From NCBI RefSeq assembly GCF_039521365.1, contig NZ_BAAACF010000006.1, positions 1 through 64,000 on the forward strand: a stretch of DNA of 64,000 nt, written 5' to 3'. How positions within the stretch are numbered: position 1 is the stretch's first letter; every line of letters starts with the position of its first letter. Below the pieces are notes generated by a model. That model was not told where the DNA came from and searched no databases. It was given only the letters and a program-made list of their open reading frames with translations. Source of the stretch: Clostridium_AW malenominatum (lineage in GTDB: Bacteria > Bacillota > Clostridia > Clostridiales > Clostridiaceae). Both the position numbers and the translations under genes were made by a program. This document shows positions 16,589 to 24,612 of the stretch, in pieces.

Positions 16589-17449
16589 ATGGATAACGTA
16601 AAAATAGGAACTAAGGCATCTTGGAACTCTATAATAATTAATATATTATTATCCTTATTTAAACTGACTGGAGCAATACTTGGTAAAAGTACTGCAATGC
16701 TTGCAGATACTGTTCATAGTTTAGCAGATATAGCTACCACTATAGTAGTAATAATAGGATTAAAAGTTTCAAATAAAGAAGCTGACGAGGACCACCCCTA
16801 TGGTCATGAAAAGTTTGAATCTGTATTCACTAAAATTATTAGTTTCTTATTAATATCTACAGGACTTTCCATAGGATACAAAGGAATAAATGATTTAATA
16901 AAAGGTAGCCTCATAGTCCCAGGTAAAATAGCTTTAATGGCTGCATTAGCATCAATAATAGTAAAAGAATCTTTATATTGGTATACAATAATTATAGCTA
17001 AAAAAATCAAAAGCACTTCCATGGAAGCAGATGCATGGCACCATCGTTCAGATGCAATTTCTTCTATAGGAACTTTTATAGGAATTTTTTTCGCCCGAAG
17101 AGGCTTTAAAATATTTGACCCACTAGCAGCTATTGTGGTATGTATAATCATTGTTAAAGTAGGAGTAGAATATTATCTAAAGGCAGTAAATGAACTAGTT
17201 GACCATAGGGCTAGCAATGAAATCATAGAACAAATTCATTCCATTACTAGAAGTATACATGGCGTTAAAGAAATAAAAAGTCTTAAGACTAGGATATTTG
17301 GAAATAAAATATATGCAGATGTAGGTATTTCTGTAGATAAAAATATTTCCATAGAAGAAGGACATAAAATTGCAGAAACTGTCCATAAAAACATTGAAGA
17401 GAATTTACTTGATATAAAACACTGCACCGTAATAATACTTCCTAATTAA
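16589..17449 (+). CDS. cation diffusion facilitator (CDF) efflux transporter
   Basis: A 286-residue CDF protein exporting a divalent metal such as Zn, Mn, Fe or Co. It has about six membrane helices. Metal-site residues are seen in LADTVHSLADI (helix 2) and DAWHHRSDAISS (helix 5), and the conserved DEDHPYGHEKFE loop is present. The C-terminal cytoplasmic domain is at about 205-286. A TTG at 16574 would extend it by five residues, but GAGAGGT is then inside the frame, so the ATG at 16589 is chosen. The element TATCAATTGA occurs twice upstream (16501, 16568). Metal specificity is not determinable. Confidence 0.92.
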   Translation: MDNVKIGTKASWNSIIINILLSLFKLTGAILGKSTAMLADTVHSLADIATTIVVIIGLKVSNKEADEDHPYGHEKFESVFTKIISFLLISTGLSIGYKGINDLIKGSLIVPGKIALMAALASIIVKESLYWYTIIIAKKIKSTSMEADAWHHRSDAISSIGTFIGIFFARRGFKIFDPLAAIVVCIIIVKVGVEYYLKAVNELVDHRASNEIIEQIHSITRSIHGVKEIKSLKTRIFGNKIYADVGISVDKNISIEEGHKIAETVHKNIEENLLDIKHCTVIILPN

Positions 17450-17480
17450 AATAGAGTGGACGTAACGTCTACTCTATTTT
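17448..17480. terminator. bidirectional terminator
   Basis: A long stem, AAAATAGAGT-g-GACGT with ACGTC-t-ACTCTATTTT, lies between the convergent CDF and flavoprotein genes. Confidence 0.85.
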
Positions 17481-17486
17481 AATTAT

Positions 17487-18098
17487 TTAATCATTTAATT
17501 TTGTAATAACATGATTCATATTATGAGCTAAATGCTTCATTATACTTATACCTTCACTATCTTCATTAGCATTTACCCTTCCAGAAGTTCCAGCTGTCCC
17601 TACTGTCCAATAATTAGATCCCGTTATTATAAAATCATTAACTGTAGCCCAAAGGGTTAACTGTGCTAAGGCAAATGTTTGTCCTGTTTTTCTTGCTACG
17701 GTGACAGGAGCAAATACCTTGTTAGAAAATAACATCTGTCCCCATTGGTATTTTCCGTCCTCTGTTTTTAAATTATTGCTTACCCAACGCCCTGAGAAAC
17801 CAGCTCTATCTAATAGTGCCTTTAATCTTGGAGTTATAGAGCCGTTATACACAGGAGATCCAACAATTATCCCATGTGCCTTAGCCATTTTATCAAAAAT
17901 TTCATGAAAGTCATCTTCAATGACACATCTTTTATTTTCTATACATTTATAACATCCTTCACATTGATTTATGTTTTTGTCTCGTAGTCTAATTAATTCT
18001 ACTTCAAAACCATTTTCCTTTAAATCATCCAATACTAAGTTAATATAAAACTCTGTATTGCCTATTCTTGGACTTCCACAAATTCCGATAACCTTCAT
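17487..18098 (-). CDS. iron-sulfur flavoprotein (Isf-like NADPH-dependent FMN reductase)
   Basis: A 203-residue flavodoxin-fold protein. FMN is bound at GICGSPRIGNTE near the N-terminus and GSPVYNGSITPRLKALLDR. Between them CEGCYKCIENKRC gives CX2CX2CX5C, the compact cysteine motif that binds a [4Fe-4S] cluster in iron-sulfur flavoproteins. Such proteins shuttle electrons in anaerobes. A frame to 18122 exists but contains the ribosome site AAGGAGG, so the start is at 18098. It is third in the sigma-54 operon after the YhdT-like protein and symporter, separated from the symporter by 13 bases. Confidence 0.85.
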   Translation of the reverse strand: MKVIGICGSPRIGNTEFYINLVLDDLKENGFEVELIRLRDKNINQCEGCYKCIENKRCVIEDDFHEIFDKMAKAHGIIVGSPVYNGSITPRLKALLDRAGFSGRWVSNNLKTEDGKYQWGQMLFSNKVFAPVTVARKTGQTFALAQLTLWATVNDFIITGSNYWTVGTAGTSGRVNANEDSEGISIMKHLAHNMNHVITKLND

Positions 18099-18111
18099 AA
18101 TATTTTCCTCC

Positions 18112-19638
18112 TTATAATTCAATTACTGCCTCCACTCTCTTATCCAATTCAGCTCCCGTAGCTCCATTGGTAAATAGTGAAACTACGAAAGTTACAAGCA
18201 TAGCAGCTGTTATTACGTTAACGTACCATGGCAGACCACCTGGCCATTTAAAACCAGTACTATTTAAATATAAGGAAAGTATATTTAATACCAATGCAGT
18301 TATTAACCCAGCATATACTCCTTGACTACTAGCTCTCTTCCAAAGCAATCCTGTTATAAACACTGGGAATGTAGCAGACATCAATGTTCCCCAACCAAAA
18401 GTTCCAAGTATAGCAACTGCTTCACCACTAGTTAAAGCAAATATTATAGATAATATTCCAATAATAAATGTTGCAACTCTTGACAGTGCCATTTGTTTTT
18501 TAGGTTCAATTTTCTTACCTAAAGCATTTGGTATATCTCTTGAAATTATAGTAGCAGATAAAGTTAAAAACATACTTGCGGTAGACATAGACGCTGCTAA
18601 CACTGCTGCATATACAAATAATTGTGCATACACACCAACATAATCAGCTACAGCAAATATTGAATTATCACCATTGGTTAATGGAGGTATTAAACCCTTT
18701 CCTACCAAATATAGTGCAGCATAACCCATAGCTACAGCAAAGAATCCTACCACCATGTGACCAAGTGCAGCATATAAACCTAACTTTGGCATATCTTTTG
18801 GGTTTTTTAATGCATACATTCTTGTCAAAACTTGAGGTTGCCCCATAGTTCCTAATATAGGTATAAACATCCAAGTTAAAGCTATAGAACCTGGTAGTGT
18901 TCCCCAAGCGTTCATGGCTTCAGGCATAAATTGCTTTACTACTTCTTTACCATTTACTGTACCAGTTACTTTTCCAACATTTGATACTACTTCTACTACT
19001 TCTTTAAAACCACCTGTAATTGAGAAAAATGCAAATATCATTATTATACCAGCTAGTACCATTATTAAACCTTGAAATGCTTGAGTTAATACCCCTCCCA
19101 CTTCACCACTCATAGCTGTGTAGGCCGTAAGTATTCCAAATATAAAGAACCCAGCAAACATTGGTTTCCAGCCTAGAAGGTGAGCAAATAGAGCTGAACA
19201 TGCACTAATTTGTGATGCTAAATAAGCTATTGATCCTATGAATAATATTATTGAGAGAGTGATTTTTATTCCATTATGACCATTATATCTCAAATCTGAT
19301 ATATCTCCTAGAGTTGCAATTGGAGCAACTTCCGCCATGGCTCTAATTTTTTTACCTATAGCAATATAAGCCATAGAAAATGCCGAAGAAGATAACATCC
19401 ATAAAGTCATAGTATTTCCAAAGGAATAAATAGTACCGGGTACCCCTACTATAGCAAAGGCACTCCCTACTGCTGCTAAAGTAGATAAGCTAACTACCAC
19501 GGGACCAAAAAGAGCTGTTCCACCAAAGAAGGATTGAGGATCTGAAGCTTTTTCCCTAGAAGCCCATCCGATTATAAAAGAAACCACTATCATTGCAAAT
19601 GAAAAACCTACAATTAGATATTTAACGCTCGTTGACAT
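18112..19638 (-). CDS. sodium:solute symporter (SSS family, PanF-like)
   Basis: A 508-residue transporter with about 13 membrane helices. The first helices and the sodium-symporter core are recognisable (SQISACSALFAHLLGW, TAMSGEVGGVLTQAFQG, AASMSTASMFLTLSATIISRDI, FGWGTLMSATFPVFITGLLWKR). Its pairing with a YhdT-like small membrane protein resembles yhdT-panF (pantothenate) of E. coli, but this pairing also occurs with other carboxylate symporters. It lies directly after the YhdT-like gene and under a sigma-54 promoter, so pantothenate is less likely than a catabolised acid. AAAGGAGG precedes the ATG. Confidence 0.88.
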   Translation of the reverse strand: MSTSVKYLIVGFSFAMIVVSFIIGWASREKASDPQSFFGGTALFGPVVVSLSTLAAVGSAFAIVGVPGTIYSFGNTMTLWMLSSSAFSMAYIAIGKKIRAMAEVAPIATLGDISDLRYNGHNGIKITLSIILFIGSIAYLASQISACSALFAHLLGWKPMFAGFFIFGILTAYTAMSGEVGGVLTQAFQGLIMVLAGIIMIFAFFSITGGFKEVVEVVSNVGKVTGTVNGKEVVKQFMPEAMNAWGTLPGSIALTWMFIPILGTMGQPQVLTRMYALKNPKDMPKLGLYAALGHMVVGFFAVAMGYAALYLVGKGLIPPLTNGDNSIFAVADYVGVYAQLFVYAAVLAASMSTASMFLTLSATIISRDIPNALGKKIEPKKQMALSRVATFIIGILSIIFALTSGEAVAILGTFGWGTLMSATFPVFITGLLWKRASSQGVYAGLITALVLNILSLYLNSTGFKWPGGLPWYVNVITAAMLVTFVVSLFTNGATGAELDKRVEAVIEL

Positions 19639-20091
19639 TTAACATTCCTCCTTTGCAGAATTTAAAACTTGAATTTTATTTTTAAATTTGCTCCAATCCT
19701 CATCTGATAACCAATGGTCACCAAATGCTGTTAATCCCAATGTTAAAGTCAGCATACCACCTATCCAATATGTCAATACTGTAAATGCAAAGGAAGGGTG
19801 GAATCCTAAAATTGTAAAGTTCGGCATTTTCCCTGCAAAGATATCTGCATAATATTTTGATAAGAAAAATCCCACAACCCATAAAATTGACCAAGAAAGC
19901 AATGTTGTTACAAAAAACTTCATGTCTAATTTTCCATTTCTCGCTGAACCAAGCATCATGTAAAGAAGCATTAATATTACACTAGCAATTAAGCTTATAA
20001 ACCATTGCCCTTTCCATGCACACAGAGTAATCAATACCCATAACATTGTAATAACTAACATGATTCCAGTTTTTTTGTTACCTAATTCCAT
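19639..20091 (-). CDS. YhdT-like small membrane protein (DUF997-type)
   Basis: A 150-residue membrane protein with four hydrophobic segments, ending in a short charged tail. It directly precedes a sodium:solute symporter (stop and next start adjacent), an arrangement typical of DUF997/YhdT partners. It is probably an accessory subunit. The frame is open to 20106, but GAGGAGG sits inside that extension and fits the ATG at 20091. The sigma-54 promoter at 20135-20151 would give a very short leader of about 30 bases. Confidence 0.72.
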   Translation of the reverse strand: MELGNKKTGIMLVITMLWVLITLCAWKGQWFISLIASVILMLLYMMLGSARNGKLDMKFFVTTLLSWSILWVVGFFLSKYYADIFAGKMPNFTILGFHPSFAFTVLTYWIGGMLTLTLGLTAFGDHWLSDEDWSKFKNKIQVLNSAKEEC

Positions 20092-20134
20092 GATAAACCT
20101 CCTCATTAAAATAATTAGTTGTACCTATTATCAA

Positions 20135-20151
20135 AGCAATTACCATGCCAA
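20135..20151 (-). promoter_or_regulatory. sigma-54 (-24/-12) promoter of the symporter operon
   Basis: The reverse strand reads TTGGCATGGTAATTGCT, with GG and GC exactly ten bases apart, an almost perfect sigma-54 promoter. Its first seven bases equal those of the promoter at 9528-9544. Confidence 0.88.
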
Positions 20152-20212
20152 TTGAATGTTTATCATACTATTGTTATATTGAGGAGTTTTTTATATAGAA
20201 TTTTTAGAATTT

Positions 20213-20265
20213 TGTAACACTTTATATCGTAACATACATGATACATTGAATATGTTTATGTTACA
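20213..20265 (-). promoter_or_regulatory. upstream activator sequences for the symporter operon
   Basis: TGTAACAC (20213-20220) is identical to the octamer upstream of the acyl-CoA ligase. GTAACATA (20229-20236) and TATGTTAC (20257-20264) are perfect inverted repeats. They lie about 65-115 bases upstream of the -24 element. Confidence 0.6.
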
Positions 20266-20283
20266 TTTAGAAATTTTTAATAT

Positions 20284-20325
20284 AAGTAGAAAAGAGCAGG
20301 CTTTTAAACCTACTCTTTCTTACTT
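20284..20325 (-). terminator. terminator of the thiamine operon
   Basis: Stem AAAGAGTAGG/CCTGCTCTTT on the reverse strand with a 7-8 base loop; the extended stem overlaps the thiD stop. A TTCTACTT tail follows. Confidence 0.7.
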
Positions 20326-21096
20326 ATAACAATGATTAAGAGGACCTCTTCCTCTTCCTAAATCAAGATTTGCTTTTATTGCTCCACTTATATAATCTTT
20401 AGCTTTTTCTACGCTCAGTTCTACATCCTCTTCTTTGTCAAGGTTGCAAGCAATAGCAGAGGAGAGAGTGCATCCTGTTCCATGGGTATTAGGATTGTCT
20501 ACTCTCGGAGAAGGATACCAAGTAAATTTCCCATTATTATAAAGTAGATCATCGCTACACTCTGAAAGGTGTCCCCCTTTTACTAAAATATTTCCCTTAT
20601 AGCTTTCTGAAATTTTCAGTGCCGCTTTTTCCATATCTTCCTTACTTTTTATTTCAAATCCACATAAACATTCTGCTTCATATATGTTTGGAGTGATAAT
20701 TGTAGCAAGAGGTATAAGCTTTGTAATAAGGGCATCCATAGCATCATCGTTTAAAAGTCTACTTCCACTGGTGGAAATCATAACAGGGTCCACTACTATG
20801 TTTTTGGCTTTATATTGGATTAGCTTTTCAGCTATAATATCTATAATTTTAGCAGAAGACACCATTCCTATCTTAATACTATCTGGAAATATATCCTTCA
20901 TAACACAATCTATTTGATTTCCAACAAATTCTGGAGTAACTTCAGAAACGCCATATACTCCTGTTGTATTTTGAGCAGTTAATGCGGTAATAACACTCAT
21001 AGCATACATCTTATGGGCAGTAATAGTTTTTATATCAGCTTGAATTCCAGCCCCTCCACTACAATCTGAACCTGCTATACTTAATACTTTTTTCAT
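20320..21096 (-). CDS. thiD: hydroxymethylpyrimidine (phosphate) kinase
   Basis: A 258-residue ribokinase-fold kinase that phosphorylates HMP and HMP-P for thiamine assembly. Signatures: SIAGSDCSGGAGIQADIKT at the N-terminus, VDPVMISTSG in the middle, and the anion-hole/catalytic NPNTHGTGCTLSSAIA near residue 210. Last gene of the TPP-riboswitch operon; its ATG overlaps the stop of the HAD gene. Confidence 0.95.
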   Translation of the reverse strand: MKKVLSIAGSDCSGGAGIQADIKTITAHKMYAMSVITALTAQNTTGVYGVSEVTPEFVGNQIDCVMKDIFPDSIKIGMVSSAKIIDIIAEKLIQYKAKNIVVDPVMISTSGSRLLNDDAMDALITKLIPLATIITPNIYEAECLCGFEIKSKEDMEKAALKISESYKGNILVKGGHLSECSDDLLYNNGKFTWYPSPRVDNPNTHGTGCTLSSAIACNLDKEEDVELSVEKAKDYISGAIKANLDLGRGRGPLNHCYK

Positions 21097-21737
21097 TTTA
21101 TTTCCCTCATTTCTTTAAAAGAACTTATATAATAATCACAAATTTTTTTAATGTTCTCTCTGTCATCTTCAGCGGTTTTATCATGCACCCCTACCACATA
21201 AAATCCAGCCTTCTTTGCACTTTCTATGGCATGGAGCGCATCCTCAAAAACTACAGTTTCCTTTGTCCTTGCCCCAAGTTTCTGACCAGCTAGATTGAAA
21301 AATTCTGGACTTCCCTTAGAAATTCCTACATCACTACTAGTTAATATAAACTCAAAAAAATCATATACATTTAATCTTTTAAGTGCGGATACTGCACAAG
21401 AATATTCACAAGCTGTGGCAATACACATTTTTACATCATTAAATTTCAAATATTTCAGATATTCTAAAACAAAAGGTTTTAATGTAACCTCATGTTTATA
21501 CTTATTCTCTACCATTTTACATATCTCAGAAATTAATTCATTCTGTGTTCTTCTTATGTGAAATTCTTTAATAAGATACTCCGATGATTGCTGTAAACTC
21601 ATAACCTTTAATACATTATCTATGTTATCTGGAGGTGTAACGCCATGGCTTTTCAGAACTTCCCTTCCCACATTACTCCACATCTCCATAGAATCTAAAA
21701 GTGTGCCGTCTAGATCAAATATAGCATAGGAAATCAT
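21093..21737 (-). CDS. HAD-superfamily phosphatase in the thiamine operon
   Basis: A 214-residue HAD hydrolase, subclass with a helical cap. Motif I is FDLDGTLLDSMEMW, motif II TSSDV, motif III KGSPEFF and motif IV VFEDALHAIESAKKAG. It overlaps thiE upstream and thiD downstream by four bases each, so it is translated with them. The operon has no thiL gene in view, and the phosphatase may act on a thiamine-pathway phosphate, such as TMP or HMP-P, but a general phosphosugar activity is equally possible. Confidence 0.85.
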   Translation of the reverse strand: MISYAIFDLDGTLLDSMEMWSNVGREVLKSHGVTPPDNIDNVLKVMSLQQSSEYLIKEFHIRRTQNELISEICKMVENKYKHEVTLKPFVLEYLKYLKFNDVKMCIATACEYSCAVSALKRLNVYDFFEFILTSSDVGISKGSPEFFNLAGQKLGARTKETVVFEDALHAIESAKKAGFYVVGVHDKTAEDDRENIKKICDYYISSFKEMREIK

Positions 21738-22375
21738 AGGCTTACCATTTTTCTTGATAATTCTAAAAGTTCACTGGTAGCTTTACTTATATCCTCTTCT
21801 GCAAATATGGCAGATATTACAGCAACCCCATGAACCCCACTGCCTGTAAGTTCCAAAATATTATCTTTATTAATTCCACCAATAGCTACAACAGGAATCT
21901 TAACTGATCTGCAAATTTCTTTTAATGTATCCATAGAAACGGTATGAGCATCCTTTTTTGTTGATGTGTTAAACACCGCTCCAACACCTATATAATCTGC
22001 GCCGTCCTGCTCTGCTTTTATGGCTTGTTCTACTGTTTGTGCTGACACACCTAATATCTTATCTTTTCCAATTAGTTTTCTTACATCCCTTGCACTCATA
22101 TCACTTTGCCCTATATGTACACCGTCTGCATCGCAAGCAATGGCAACATCAATATTATCATTTATCACAAAAGGAACATTATTACCTTTTGCAATCTCCT
22201 TTATTTTTTTACCTTCTGATATAAATTCATCTAAAGGCATAGATTTTTCTCTTAGCTGAATAAAGGTTGCACCTACCTTTAAAGTCTCCTCTACCTGTAA
22301 ATACAGTGAGTTTTGTCCAAGCCATGTTCTATCTGTTACTACATATAGTAGCATAGATTCTTTATCTACTTTCAA
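21734..22375 (-). CDS. thiE: thiamine-phosphate synthase
   Basis: A 213-residue TIM-barrel enzyme joining HMP-PP and thiazole phosphate. Signatures: LYVVTDRTW, FIQLREKSM, FVINDNIDVAIACDADGVHIGQSD, ILGVSAQTVEQA, DYIGVGAVFNTSTKKDA and VAIGGINKDN. The start is a TTG at 22375, nine bases after AAAGGAGG and inside the end of thiM (14-base overlap). An ATG seven codons later is the alternative. Confidence 0.95.
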   Translation of the reverse strand: MKVDKESMLLYVVTDRTWLGQNSLYLQVEETLKVGATFIQLREKSMPLDEFISEGKKIKEIAKGNNVPFVINDNIDVAIACDADGVHIGQSDMSARDVRKLIGKDKILGVSAQTVEQAIKAEQDGADYIGVGAVFNTSTKKDAHTVSMDTLKEICRSVKIPVVAIGGINKDNILELTGSGVHGVAVISAIFAEEDISKATSELLELSRKMVSL

Positions 22376-23186
22376 TTTTCATTTCCTCCTTTAATACATC
22401 ATAATTAAACTTACTCATATAATCTATTAAGCTTGTTCTAAAAGAAGATGTTCCTCCTTCTGTTTTTAAGACTTTTTTATATGCAAGTTCACCACAAATT
22501 CCCATACTACATACAGCGGCAGCCGTAGCATCTAATAGGTTATCACAGTTAGCACCGCAAAAAGCACCTATGAGACTTGTTAGCATACAACCAGCACCTG
22601 TAATTTTCCCCATCATTGAATGTCCATTTTTTATTATATATGTTTTATTTAAATCAGTAACTATATCCAATGCCCCAGTTATTGCTATAACCGCTCCAGT
22701 TCTTTCACTTAAAGTCTTTGAAAAACTTACAACTTCATCAATATTTTTTTCTGTCACAATATCTGCTATATTAGCATCAACTCCTTTTGTAGAGGAAGTT
22801 CCTGAATAAACAGCTTTAATTTCTGATATATTTCCACGGACAACAGAAAATTTAACTTCTTTTATTAGCCTAAAAACTGTTTCCGTTCTCAATGAGGATG
22901 CCCCCGCACCAACAGGATCTAATATAACAGGATGACCTAATGAATTTGCCTTCTTACCTGCTATTATCATAGCATTAATTGTTCTTTCATTAAGTGTTCC
23001 TATATTAATTACCAAGCTATTACAGATGCTTGTAATTTCTTCTACCTCTGAAATGTCGTCAGCCATTATAGGTGAGCCACCGCAAGCCAATATTATATTT
23101 GCACAATCATTTACAGTAACATAATTAGTAATATTGTGCACAAGTGGAGTTTTAGCAATAACATTTTCTAAGATTTTTTTAAACAT
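22362..23186 (-). CDS. thiM: hydroxyethylthiazole kinase
   Basis: A 274-residue thiazole kinase used in thiamine salvage. Signatures: PLVHNITNYVTVNDCANI, GGSPIMADDISEV, NIGTL, VILDPVGAGAS, VVRGNISEIKAV and MGKITGAGCMLTSLIGAF with the catalytic cysteine. The frame is open to 23216, but TGGAGGA lies inside it in front of the ATG at 23186. The start lies within the end of cytX. Confidence 0.95.
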   Translation of the reverse strand: MFKKILENVIAKTPLVHNITNYVTVNDCANIILACGGSPIMADDISEVEEITSICNSLVINIGTLNERTINAMIIAGKKANSLGHPVILDPVGAGASSLRTETVFRLIKEVKFSVVRGNISEIKAVYSGTSSTKGVDANIADIVTEKNIDEVVSFSKTLSERTGAVIAITGALDIVTDLNKTYIIKNGHSMMGKITGAGCMLTSLIGAFCGANCDNLLDATAAAVCSMGICGELAYKKVLKTEGGTSSFRTSLIDYMSKFNYDVLKEEMKIESR

Positions 23187-24364
23187 AATTTCATTCCTCC
23201 ATTTATTAAAATGCAAATAATACTTATACCTAACATGACGGGAAGAGTTATTCCAAGGGGTGAATTATATGGCATGAATTTTCTATACCCTATTATACCA
23301 ATTAACCAAATAACTGTGTTTTTAATATTAATATTATTATTTTCATTTACAGATTTGTTGTTTAAAATAAAGTAATCTGTAATGAGTATTGCAAATAAAG
23401 GCGCAAACACAGAACCTATCAAATATAAAAAGTTTTCATACTGAGTAATAGGAATAAATATTGCCATAAGCATCCCTAAGAAACAAACAACTAAAGCCGC
23501 AATTTTTTCACTTACTTTATTATTTATATTTACAAAGCTTACTCCAGCTGAATATACATCTAGAAAAGTTGTTGTAACAGTTGAAAAAAGAACTATTATT
23601 AATGCTACAAAGCCAAGTCCTGCTAAAAGTAAAATCTCTGTGATATCTGAAGTTCCTGCAAAAAGCGATGCACCTAAGCCAATAATATACATAAATGTAC
23701 TTCCTATAAAATACCCTAGTGCACTTACTAACGTACCTGATTTTTCATTTTTTAAGTTTCGTGTGTAATCAGATATTAACGGAAGCCAAGATAAAGGCAT
23801 TATAGCGCTTAATTCTACAGCTGCGCCAAAAGTCATCATATCCGTACCCATATACTCTCCAGATCCTGTCCCAAACACAGTGATTCCAAGAATCATAGTA
23901 AAAACAAATAATGCCCCTACAGCAACTATATTAATTTTAGATAAATTTGAAACACCAACTATGATCCATATAGCAATTAATATCGCAATCAATATGCACC
24001 ATAAAATTTCATTTTGAAAATTCATTATATATTTTGTTCCAACATCAAATGCTTTTGATCCATTAATTATCATTACAGCTGTCCATCCAAGTAGCTGCAT
24101 AATATTTAATATTGAAAAGAGATAAGAGCCATATTTCCCAAAAGAAATACGAGTCGATTCTATTGCCGAAAGTTTACTTTTTGCTCCAATAAATCCAGCA
24201 GCATAAAAAATAATCCCCCCGATTATATGTCCAATAAAAATAGCAATTATACCTCTCTTAAGCCCTAATGGCGCAATAAGTGCACCTGTAAGAATTTCAG
24301 CTATTGAAACTGCTGCCCCGAACCATAATAAGAATTGACTAAAGTTTGATAACTTTTTTTCCAT
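23168..24364 (-). CDS. cytX: hydroxymethylpyrimidine permease CytX (NCS1 family)
   Basis: A 398-residue transporter with about 12 membrane helices. Its N-terminus FSQFLLWFGAAVSIAEILTG and the segment IMPLSWLPLISDYTRN are typical of CytX, the NCS1 permease repeatedly found under TPP riboswitches and thought to import HMP. It is the first gene of the thi operon, directly downstream of the riboswitch. AAAGGATG precedes the ATG. Confidence 0.9.
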   Translation of the reverse strand: MEKKLSNFSQFLLWFGAAVSIAEILTGALIAPLGLKRGIIAIFIGHIIGGIIFYAAGFIGAKSKLSAIESTRISFGKYGSYLFSILNIMQLLGWTAVMIINGSKAFDVGTKYIMNFQNEILWCILIAILIAIWIIVGVSNLSKINIVAVGALFVFTMILGITVFGTGSGEYMGTDMMTFGAAVELSAIMPLSWLPLISDYTRNLKNEKSGTLVSALGYFIGSTFMYIIGLGASLFAGTSDITEILLLAGLGFVALIIVLFSTVTTTFLDVYSAGVSFVNINNKVSEKIAALVVCFLGMLMAIFIPITQYENFLYLIGSVFAPLFAILITDYFILNNKSVNENNNINIKNTVIWLIGIIGYRKFMPYNSPLGITLPVMLGISIICILINGGMKLCLKKS

Positions 24365-24394
24365 AGTTTATTACATCCTTTCGTGCTTTTGGCA

Positions 24395-24430
24395 AAATAA
24401 AATGGGATATACCACGCAGTATATCCCATT
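24395..24430 (-). terminator. TPP-riboswitch expression-platform terminator
   Basis: On the reverse strand AATGGGATATAC/GTATATCCCATT forms a 12-pair stem followed by TTTTATTTT, between the TPP aptamer and cytX. It indicates transcriptional attenuation when TPP is bound. Confidence 0.85.
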
Positions 24431-24458
24431 AATTAACATTAAGTAATTAACATAAATC

Positions 24459-24544
24459 TCTTTCCCTACGTTGGCATTATCCAAATCAGGTTAAAGGGTC
24501 GAAACTTATTTGTTTCCTCTCAGCCTGCAACACAAGCTCCCCTG
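24459..24544 (-). promoter_or_regulatory. TPP riboswitch (THI element)
   Basis: The reverse strand contains the conserved blocks GGGGAGC, GGCTGAGAGGA, GACCCTTTAACCTGATTTGG and ATAATGCCAACGTAGGGAA in the right order. It precedes cytX-thiM-thiE-HAD-thiD with a terminator between. Confidence 0.97.
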
Positions 24545-24612
24545 TTTCTATATTCTATTCTTTAACATTTTATCATCTAAATTTATATTTGTCAAAAACT
24601 TGTTTACAAGCT

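Noticed and set aside
24471..24480. TTGGCAT considered as a third sigma-54 element
   Set aside because: It belongs to the conserved TPP aptamer sequence on the other strand and has no -12 GC at the required spacing.
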